Of a DNA stretch of 6,829 nucleotides, positions 1 through 4,944 are shown piece after piece (the first letter of the stretch is position 1; each line of letters begins with the position of its first letter). Under the pieces are notes generated by a model. That model worked only from the letters and a program-made list of their open reading frames with translations, did not search any database and was not told where the DNA came from. This DNA comes from Gallionella sp. (lineage in GTDB: Bacteria > Pseudomonadota > Gammaproteobacteria > Burkholderiales > Gallionellaceae): positions 1-6,829 of the forward strand of contig JAUYGW010000202.1 of the NCBI GenBank assembly GCA_030690245.1, given 5' to 3'. A program made the position numbers and the translations under genes.

Positions 1-63
1 TGCGCGCCTGGTCTGTTTGGTGTAGCGGTCAAAGCCGCCCGTAGAAAGTGTCGTTTGTTTCAT
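1..63 (-). CDS. IS5-family transposase, N-terminal fragment (cut by window edge)
   Basis: Only the first 21 codons are present. They begin at ATG (61-63 on the plus strand) and read MKQTTLSTGGFDRYTKQTRR and onward. This Lys-Gln start, Gly-Gly-Phe motif and Tyr-x-Lys-x-Thr-Arg-Arg stretch is characteristic of IS5-group DDE transposases of roughly 300-330 residues, which cut and rejoin the element ends. The DDE catalytic residues are outside the window. The start lies about 75 bases inside the element end, the usual arrangement in this group. Whether the rest of the gene is intact cannot be seen. Confidence 0.8.
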   Translation of the reverse strand, partial: MKQTTLSTGGFDRYTKQTRRA

Positions 64-120
64 CGTTTTAATCCGTTTGTTCAACCCGAGCTTCTGACAG
101 CATGAGCGTGAAAAGTTCGA

Positions 121-138
121 GACTTAATCAGAGGTTCC
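121..138 (-). repeat. Terminal inverted repeat of the IS5-family element
   Basis: Read on the minus strand from 138 inward the sequence is GGAACCTCTGATTAAGTC, which resembles the IS5-group terminal repeats that begin GG and contain a (G)AATAAG-like core. The partner repeat lies outside the window, so its length and match are unverified. Confidence 0.6.
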
Positions 139-142
139 CTAG
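139..142. other. IS5 target site (CTAG), one copy of the expected 4-bp duplication
   Basis: CTAG directly abuts the inferred IS end and matches the YTAR consensus of the IS5 group, which duplicates 4 bases on insertion. The second copy would lie at the far IS end, outside the window. Confidence 0.5.
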
Positions 143-1815
143 GACTTAAAGATGCTGGCCCGCTGAGACAACTGATGCCTCAGCTGACCAGATCGAGGAC
201 GGCCTATATCAAGCTGTGGAATTATAAAAGCAGCCGCTATTGCCCGGAATGTCTGAAAGAAAGCCCGGTTTGGCGGTTGGAATGGGAAAGCATATATTTT
301 ACTGCCTGCCCGACTCACGGATGCCAGTTGGTCGATACATGCGGTGTTTGCGGGGAGCAATTGACCTGGAAGCGCAAGAAACTGATGTCCTGCGATTGTG
401 GTGCACTGTTGAGGGTAGAGCCAATTAATGCCATCGAGCCGGAAATCGCATTGGCGAAATCGATTCGTGAAAAGATATATGGTGAGCGTTGCTCATTGAA
501 TTTGGTCAGGTTTCTCAGTTACGAGCAACTTTGTCATTTGGCTCATGTGCTGGGTGTTTACAGCGATCCTGAAGAAGAGCGAGCCTCTCAAAAGGTAATA
601 AACCTGGCAAGCTTGGGGGTAGCGCAAAAATTGACCAAGGCGGCGTCAGAACTCCTCGCCGATTGGCCTGCCGCCTTTTATCAGATGCTCGATAACCTCA
701 TGAGCTTGCGTTCGGCCCAAGCCGGCGAAACAAGCTTGGTCAAGCAATACGGTTACTTTTATTCCTATGTGTTTAACAGGATGAAGGCCAAGGAGTTCAG
801 ATTTATCCAAGAGGCATTTGAGAGACACATTGTTCGCAGCTGGATATATCCCCTCAATCGGCGAAATCGCCGGATTTCTGTTCAAGGAAGATCAAGTGGA
901 ATATGGGTACCTTTGGATTTTGCTGTGCAGCAACTTGGTACGACGCATAACCAGTTGAAACTGCTATTTGATGCGGGGCAAATAAGCGCGAGCGCCCGAA
1001 CCTTGGAATCGGGAAGAAGAAGCATATGTCTTGACCGCGACGAGTTGCCGGTTATCAAGGAACTGCTGGACGATATGGTTGATCAGCAAATCGCTTGTTC
1101 CATTCTCAATATAAAGAAGAGCAGGATGCTGCAACTGTTGAAGGGCAGGCTTGTTGGTGTTTATATGAGTCCCCAGAAAGGGGGTGGGAAATGGGGTGTT
1201 TCCCTCAAGTCCCTGCGGGAAATATTGGCGATAGGGAAAGGATTGCCGTCCCCGGAATCTGTCTCTTTGGCGGCAGGTATTCGGATGGACCAGGTACTGC
1301 AGTTCTGGCTACAGCACGAGTCCTTGTTTTCGGCGCTGATTCAGGCCGTCAAGAATCGGCAGATTTTACCTGTTGCCGTGTCCCCAGAATTACCCGGCAT
1401 TCAAGGATGGGTGTTTGATGAAGATCGGCTGAAGCAATGGCGGAACGAACAAATCCAAAGCATAAGAAATGGAGCCATGACAATTACACAGGCCGCCGAA
1501 AAGCTAAAGGTAAAACAGGAGGCCATATATCATTTTGTGAAAATGGGAGTGCTCAAGACAAGCAAAATAGGCGACCATCAAGGGGTGGCTTTAATAACCA
1601 AAGAGGAGTTGCAGCGATTTACCGAGAATTATGCATTAAGCCGGGAATTTGCTGAATTGATTAATACCTCGGCCTCTCAGGTGACAAGAATGCTTAAAAG
1701 GCACGGGATCAAGCCTGTTTGTGGAAAGGAAATCGATGGTTGCACTTTGTATTTGTATCAGCGTGCAATGGCATTGGATAACGCAATAAGAAAGATAAAT
1801 AGCCAGGAAGCGTAA
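139..1815 (+). pseudogene. tniQ: TniQ-family transposition protein, 5' end removed by IS5 insertion
   Basis: TniQ/TnsD-type proteins are target-selection partners of Tn7-like and Tn5053-like transposons, binding target DNA and the TnsC/TniB ATPase. The reading frame is open from the IS junction at 139; the first ATG is at 175, giving 546 residues, with no convincing ribosome binding site. Counted from that ATG, C23-C26 with C45-H48 (RYCPECLKE followed by WRLEWE and CPTHG) form the hallmark first zinc site. C56-C59 with C73-C75 form a second. The roughly 50-100 residues that normally precede the first zinc motif, with the start signals, are absent, and the frame hits stop codons inside the IS. 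After about residue 240 the protein holds several helix-turn-helix or winged-helix-like units; the clearest begins MTITQAAEKLKVKQEAIYHF at about 435. No tnsA, tnsB or tnsC is visible. GC content is lower than in topA. A truncated product from ATG 175 could still be made, but the native gene is broken. Confidence 0.8.
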
Positions 1816-1910
1816 GGCACGACCACAAATGCAATATCATTTGGCTTGATTCCTATAGTCAGCATCAATCAATTGTGATTAACAAGGGGGATGAATCCTA
1901 TAGAGAATAG

Positions 1911-1941
1911 GCTCCAGAGATTTTAAAAATCTCCAAGGAGC
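1911..1941. repeat. Interrupted hairpin around GAGATTTT/AAAATCTC
   Basis: GCTCC (1911-1915) pairs with GGAGC (1937-1941), enclosing a perfect GAGATTTT (1917-1924) and AAAATCTC (1926-1933) pair. It lies about 95 bases past the tniQ stop. No T-run follows it on the plus strand, so a terminator role is weak; the exact function is unknown. Confidence 0.5.
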
Positions 1942-1980
1942 TGATGCTAGCTTGGCTAGGCTGGATACCAAGTGATCAGC
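1940..1980. repeat. Nested inverted repeat GCTGAT...ATCAGC
   Basis: GCTGAT (1940-1945) pairs with ATCAGC (1975-1980), and inside it CTTGG (1951-1955) pairs with CCAAG (1968-1972). The stems are short and interrupted. It is reported mainly because it directly adjoins the preceding hairpin and adds to an unusually structured stretch. Confidence 0.35.
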
Positions 1981-2022
1981 ATTCGTAGGGATTTCCCACT
2001 AATTTCGATATAATCAAAAAAG

Positions 2023-2075
2023 TTTTCATCAATTACGTGAGCCACTGGCTGGAGAGGAACCAGAATTGATGAAAA
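2023..2075. repeat. Perfect 12-bp inverted repeat TTTTCATCAATT
   Basis: TTTTCATCAATT (2023-2034) is matched exactly by its reverse complement AATTGATGAAAA (2064-2075), with 29 bases between. A related GTTTTCACTTATT lies at 2100-2112. Such paired or repeated sites could be protein-binding sites, for example transposase sites near a transposon end, or arms of a structured RNA. The right arm overlaps the -35 box of the candidate promoter, so an operator role is also possible. All functional readings are inference. Confidence 0.55.
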
Positions 2076-2094
2076 AGTCCTTAATATATATAAG
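2066..2094 (+). promoter_or_regulatory. Candidate sigma-70 promoter for the radical SAM gene
   Basis: TTGATG (2066-2071) and TATAAG (2089-2094) are separated by exactly 17 bases, each close to the TTGACA and TATAAT consensus. Transcription would start near 2101 and give a leader of about 130 bases carrying the GC hairpin at 2132-2159. The site lies in the AT-rich block, so the downstream genes may now be read from a promoter brought by the acquired DNA. Another TATAAT at 2009-2014 lacks a good -35 box. Confidence 0.4.
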
Positions 2095-2131
2095 GTATCG
2101 TTTTCACTTATTTTGAGAACCTACAAAATGC

Positions 2132-2159
2132 CGGGGCCGCCTCCCAAGAGGCGGCCCCG
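2132..2159. terminator. Very stable GC hairpin upstream of the radical SAM gene (terminator or attenuator-like)
   Basis: A perfect 12-bp stem (CGGGGCCGCCTC, loop CCAA, GAGGCGGCCCCG) lies 72 bases before the ATG at 2232. On the plus strand it is followed by CGCTTGCCGG with no T-run, so it is not a standard terminator in that direction. On the minus strand it is followed by GCATTTTG, a weak T-run. It may be a partial terminator or mRNA-processing hairpin within the leader. Hairpins of this kind are often found between a small upstream gene and its downstream enzyme gene. Confidence 0.5.
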
Positions 2160-2231
2160 CGCTTGCCGGTAAAAACCCGCAGTTTTCTCCCTGCTCCAAA
2201 TAACATTTCAAATTCGAAGCGAAATTTAGCT

Positions 2232-3410
2232 ATGTCCACTCCAATGACGTTTTTCCCCTCACGTATTCAGGAGGCCGTTGAGGTCGTTCCTGGAACTTCC
2301 CCCATTGTGGGCAATCGCGTGGAATTGCAACTGCTCACCACCCTGACGTGCAACCTGAAATGCACTTACTGCTCGCTAGGTGTGGGCGACATGGTCGGCT
2401 CGCAGGGAGAGGTCTCCTACTCTACAGACGCACTGGATGCTTTCATCAAGAAGCATCTTTCCGAGCATGAGGTTTATGTCACCTTTTACGGCGGCGAACC
2501 GACCCTGAACCTCGATTTCATCAAGGAGATCATGGCGCGTTACCCCACCTTCCGCTTCCAGCTCCAGACCAACGGCACGCTGCTGGACGGCTTGCCGGGC
2601 AGCGTCCTGTCGAATCTCTCCAATATCCTGCTTTCCATCGACGGCGGCGAGGCGATCACCGACGGTTTCCGCGGGCGCGGTGTGTACAAGCAGGTGGTCA
2701 AGAACACCCAGGCGGTGCGCGACCGGATGAAGGGCAGCTTCACGGCGCGCGTGACCTGGAGCAGCGAGGAAACCTCGTTCGAGGAGCTGGACGAGCTGGC
2801 GAACACCTTCGATTACGTGTATTTCCAGTTCGTCGCCGGAGAAGGCACCTATACCCCCGCCGCGATGGAAAAGAAAAAAGCGGTGATCACGCAACTGGTC
2901 GACAAGTTCTTCTCCTCCGGCGACAAGCTGTACCCGATGATCCCGATCATGGGGATCGTGCGCAACAAGGTGCTGCCAACGCGCGCCACCGAGCTGTACC
3001 ACGGCAAGACCCAATGCCGGGTGTCCACGCATATCCTCAACGTGATGCCGGACGGTAAGATATTCCCCTGCCCCGACATGATGTACGCGCCCGAGATGCT
3101 GCAGGGCGACGTGATCGCGAACTGGCTCAAACCCAGCCCGCTGCAGCCGCACCCCGACATGCCGTGCGACCGCTGCGAAGCGCAGCCCTGGTGCCGCGGC
3201 AATTGCATGAAGAACCTCTATCTCGCCTACGTGAAAAACGACCAGCGCTACCGCGACAACGTTGTCGACCCGATCTGCGACCTGGTCAGGTTCCTCGGCC
3301 GGGAAATAGACCGCCACGACCCGCTTGCCTGGTACGCGAAAGCCCCGCTGGACGTGCGCAAGACCCTGCGCGACTGCGAGGTCTATGAATATGTGGAAAT
3401 CATGCCCTGA
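2232..3410 (+). CDS. Radical SAM/SPASM-domain protein, probable peptide- or protein-modifying enzyme
   Basis: This 392-residue cytoplasmic iron-sulfur enzyme would cleave S-adenosylmethionine to start radical chemistry on a substrate that cannot be named from sequence. The radical SAM cluster ligands are C40, C44 and C47 (TLTCNLKCTYC, CX3CX2C), and the SAM-binding GGEP motif is at 87-90 in TFYGGEPTLN. The C-terminal SPASM domain is complete: C262 with G275 and C280 (CX12GX4C), then C312, C315, C321 and C325 (CX2CX5CX3C), then C349, enough for two auxiliary 4Fe-4S clusters. This layout is shared by PqqE-like RiPP maturases and anaerobic sulfatase-maturating enzymes. No sulfatase or precursor peptide is nearby. 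I prefer ATG 2232 over the in-frame TTG at 2163 because the latter abuts the GC hairpin; neither has a clear ribosome binding site. The cytochrome gene follows 65 bases on, probably in one operon. Confidence 0.88.
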   Translation: MSTPMTFFPSRIQEAVEVVPGTSPIVGNRVELQLLTTLTCNLKCTYCSLGVGDMVGSQGEVSYSTDALDAFIKKHLSEHEVYVTFYGGEPTLNLDFIKEIMARYPTFRFQLQTNGTLLDGLPGSVLSNLSNILLSIDGGEAITDGFRGRGVYKQVVKNTQAVRDRMKGSFTARVTWSSEETSFEELDELANTFDYVYFQFVAGEGTYTPAAMEKKKAVITQLVDKFFSSGDKLYPMIPIMGIVRNKVLPTRATELYHGKTQCRVSTHILNVMPDGKIFPCPDMMYAPEMLQGDVIANWLKPSPLQPHPDMPCDRCEAQPWCRGNCMKNLYLAYVKNDQRYRDNVVDPICDLVRFLGREIDRHDPLAWYAKAPLDVRKTLRDCEVYEYVEIMP

Positions 3411-3475
3411 TGCGGTGACAATGCGCGTTATCGTCGCGATTCACCCGCAAAACAGATTTATGGAGGTTACCCAAG

Positions 3476-3940
3476 ATGAAATCGAACAAGCTCGCTCTAG
3501 CCGTCCTGCTGCTCTGGGTCATCACGATTGCCGTATTCGCCTGGTTCTTCATACGCGGGAACACCACGGCGGGAAGCGACGGAAGAACCGCGATCGTGTT
3601 GCAGCCCGCCGAGCGCGACTTCGTCATGACCGAGATGCGCGGGCTGCTGGCCGCGACGCAGGAGATCATGGCGGCCGGCAGCCAGAATGATGCGCAGCGC
3701 ATCGTCAAGGCGGCGCGCAGTGCGGGCATGGCGGGCGCGGCCGACGTCAATCCGGCGCTGATGGTGAAGCTGCCGGTCGAGTTCAAGAAGCTGGCCATGG
3801 GCATGCACGGCGACATGGACGAGATCGCCAAGGCTGGCGAAGCCGGCAAACCGGTGCCGGAACTGCTGAAAATGACCTCCAATGCGCTGGAGAAATGCGT
3901 GGCCTGTCATGCCGCGTGGCAGATCAAGGCAGGAAATTAA
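3476..3940 (+). CDS. Membrane-anchored c-type cytochrome, c556/c'-like
   Basis: This 154-residue protein has an N-terminal hydrophobic segment (about residues 6-26, after MKSNK) that acts as a signal anchor and puts the rest in the periplasm. A single haem-binding motif CVACH (C141, C144, H145) lies close to the C-terminus. A haem site at the end of a helical, Met- and Ala-rich protein is the arrangement of the cytochrome c'/c556 family (four-helix bundle). M51 or M54 in the first helix is a candidate sixth ligand if the haem is six-coordinate. The role is probably electron transfer, or gas binding as in cytochrome c'. The start is fixed by GGAGG at 3462-3466, nine bases before the ATG. Position behind the radical SAM gene suggests co-transcription and perhaps a functional link, though the enzyme is cytoplasmic and the haem periplasmic. 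The GC-rich sequence (72% over 3721-3780) fits the host genes. Confidence 0.82.
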   Translation: MKSNKLALAVLLLWVITIAVFAWFFIRGNTTAGSDGRTAIVLQPAERDFVMTEMRGLLAATQEIMAAGSQNDAQRIVKAARSAGMAGAADVNPALMVKLPVEFKKLAMGMHGDMDEIAKAGEAGKPVPELLKMTSNALEKCVACHAAWQIKAGN

Positions 3941-4762
3941 ATGGCTTCGCATCAACTCGATCTTCTGGAAAATGCGCTCGACAGCCTCACTGAAGCATTA
4001 TGTAAATATGAGGAAGGTGAAAGGGGGGAACACAAAGCATACAAGTTTGCTGTTCTTCATATGGCGCACTTTGTTGAACTGATTTTCAAGTACCACGTTG
4101 CAGAAAAGCACCCTCTTCTTATCTACAAAGATCCGTTTTCCCAGAAGCTTGATAGAACGAAGACGATTACGCTATGGGATGCTGTCAATTTCATTAACAA
4201 CGAATCTGCTGATACTCTTAACAAATCATTTCGAGCTGATCTTGAATGGCTGAAGCGCCTTCGGAATGAGATTGAGCACCACAAGTTTTCAATGGATGTA
4301 CCGGAAGTCCGAACAACGATCGGGCGACTATTCAGATCGTTGATGGAGTTTATCAATGATTACACAGAGATCGACATTGAGTCCTCTATACCAGAGCGCA
4401 CCATTGCCACCTTTACTGTTCTATCCGACCAGTATGCGTTTCAACTTTATGAAGCAATCAGAGAAGCTGAAGAAATAGAAGAAGCAAACAGAGCAAATTA
4501 CAGTTCTGGAGACATGACTGTTGTGCGGTTAGAGTGCCCAAGTTGCGGAAATCCAACGCTTGTTATCAATAACCAATCCTCAACAGGTTTCAAATGCACA
4601 TTTTGTGGTAACGAGGAAAGTGATGATATTCCAGCTACATGTGATATTTGTGGAGTTGACTCAACCGTAGGTGAGCTTGATTATTGGGAAACTGATGATG
4701 ATCGGATAGAGTCCCGTTGCTATTACTGTTCAGGCAGGTATCACGCCGATAAAGATGACTAA
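3941..4762 (+). CDS. HEPN-like domain protein with two C-terminal zinc ribbons
   Basis: I do not recognise a named family for this 273-residue protein. The N-terminal half is helical, and residues 108-113 read RNEIEH, the RNxxxH form of the Rx4-6H motif that marks catalytically competent HEPN ribonucleases in toxin-antitoxin, abortive-infection and CRISPR proteins. The C-terminus has two zinc ribbons: C199-C202 with C219-C222, and C234-C237 with C260-C263. An acidic linker (about residues 160-190) joins them. No signal peptide or membrane segment is visible, so it is probably cytoplasmic. The ATG directly follows the cytochrome stop (TAAATG), with AGGA at 3931-3934 as a ribosome binding site, so translation is likely coupled to the upstream gene. 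Its GC content (43% over 4021-4080) is far below that of the cytochrome, which suggests acquisition. No antitoxin gene (MNT or other) is adjacent. The RNase function is inferred from the motif only. Confidence 0.72.
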   Translation: MASHQLDLLENALDSLTEALCKYEEGERGEHKAYKFAVLHMAHFVELIFKYHVAEKHPLLIYKDPFSQKLDRTKTITLWDAVNFINNESADTLNKSFRADLEWLKRLRNEIEHHKFSMDVPEVRTTIGRLFRSLMEFINDYTEIDIESSIPERTIATFTVLSDQYAFQLYEAIREAEEIEEANRANYSSGDMTVVRLECPSCGNPTLVINNQSSTGFKCTFCGNEESDDIPATCDICGVDSTVGELDYWETDDDRIESRCYYCSGRYHADKDD

Positions 4763-4801
4763 CCTCAGTAAGGGTAGGGCGTAAGTGCGCCACCTCGCGC
4801 C

Positions 4802-4861
4802 TTATGAATTCTTTTTCTTGGCAGTTTTCTTAGTGGCAGGCTTGGCCGCCTTCGTAGCTGT
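4802..4861 (-). pseudogene. Relic of a Lys/Ala-rich protein tail (second topA-like 3' end)
   Basis: Read on the minus strand this stretch encodes TATKAAKPATKKTAKKKNS followed by a TAA stop. It resembles the end of topA, especially KAAKPAAKKAA in the intact tail, including shared codons (aaggcggcY aaR cctgc). No start or upstream coding sequence precedes it, because the hairpin at 4874-4898 lies immediately behind. It is in a different frame from topA. An imperfect direct repeat (AAGGGTAGGGCGTAAG at 4770-4785 and AAGGGTAAGGGTTAAG at 4934-4949) lies just beyond each tail, which supports a decayed duplication of the topA 3' end. The alternative is the stub of a lost histone-H1-like or other Lys/Ala-rich gene. 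Confidence 0.5.
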
Positions 4862-4873
4862 AAGCCAATAAAC

Positions 4874-4898
4874 ACAAGGCCTGCAGAGCAGGCCTTGT
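4874..4898 (-). terminator. Probable topA terminator
   Basis: ACAAGGCCTGC, loop AGA, GCAGGCCTTGT make a perfect 11-bp stem starting 47 bases past the topA stop codon. On the minus strand the sequence after the stem is GTTTATTGG, a short T-rich stretch, so termination of topA is the best reading. On the plus strand it is followed by TATAAC, so it may also slow transcripts coming from the HEPN-like gene. Confidence 0.6.
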
Positions 4899-4944
4899 TA
4901 TAACGCGCTGTAGCCGCCCGGTAGAGGCGCGGCAAGGGTAAGGG

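Larger units (their letters stand above)
1..138 (-). mobile_element. End of an IS5-family insertion sequence
   Basis: This is the transposase-start end of an IS5-group element; the rest lies beyond the left edge. Two things support it. The minus-strand peptide starting at 63 has the N-terminus typical of IS5-group transposases. About 75 bases outside that start is a sequence of terminal-repeat type (GGAACCTCTGATTAAGTC read inward on the minus strand), followed by CTAG, which fits the YTAR target preferred by the IS5 group. The outer boundary at 138 is inferred from the repeat and target; the other IS end is not visible to confirm it. The element lies inside a tniQ-type gene. Confidence 0.8.
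1816..2231. other. Gene-free AT-rich region with dense inverted repeats
   Basis: I find no convincing gene here. Up to about 2130 the sequence is AT-rich (30% GC over 1981-2040) and holds several inverted repeats, listed separately. It also has a repeated TCCTATAG (1851-1858 and 1896-1903), the second copy of which begins a small CCTAT/ATAGG hairpin (1897-1911). From about 2131 the sequence becomes GC-rich with a very stable hairpin. The change near 2110-2130 may mark the edge of the block that brought tniQ. The right-hand part serves as the leader of the radical SAM gene. A 15-codon reading frame at 2069 was considered and not accepted as a gene. Confidence 0.6.

Noticed and set aside
2069..2116. 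A 15-codon reading frame (MKKSLIYIRYRFHLF) with a GGAGAGGA sequence upstream, considered as a precursor peptide for the radical SAM enzyme.
   Set aside because: It lies within the candidate promoter and inverted repeat, has no Cys, Gly-rich core or leader features, and the proposed transcription start would fall inside it.
2128..2172. A 14-codon reading frame (MPGPPPKRRPRACR) upstream of the radical SAM gene.
   Set aside because: It is made almost wholly of the GC hairpin arms and has no ribosome binding site.
2163..2231. TTG at 2163 as the start of the radical SAM protein.
   Set aside because: It lies only four bases past the GC hairpin with no ribosome binding site, and the added 23 residues have no family-like features. 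ATG 2232 is preferred, although it also lacks a clear ribosome binding site.
2376..3317. A 313-codon minus-strand reading frame opposite the radical SAM gene.
   Set aside because: It is a shadow of a GC-rich coding region; the plus-strand protein has all expected catalytic motifs, the minus-strand one has none.
4763..4944. A tRNA or CRISPR array between the HEPN-like gene and topA.
   Set aside because: No cloverleaf, no regularly spaced repeats; the stretch is explained by the tail relic and the terminator hairpin.
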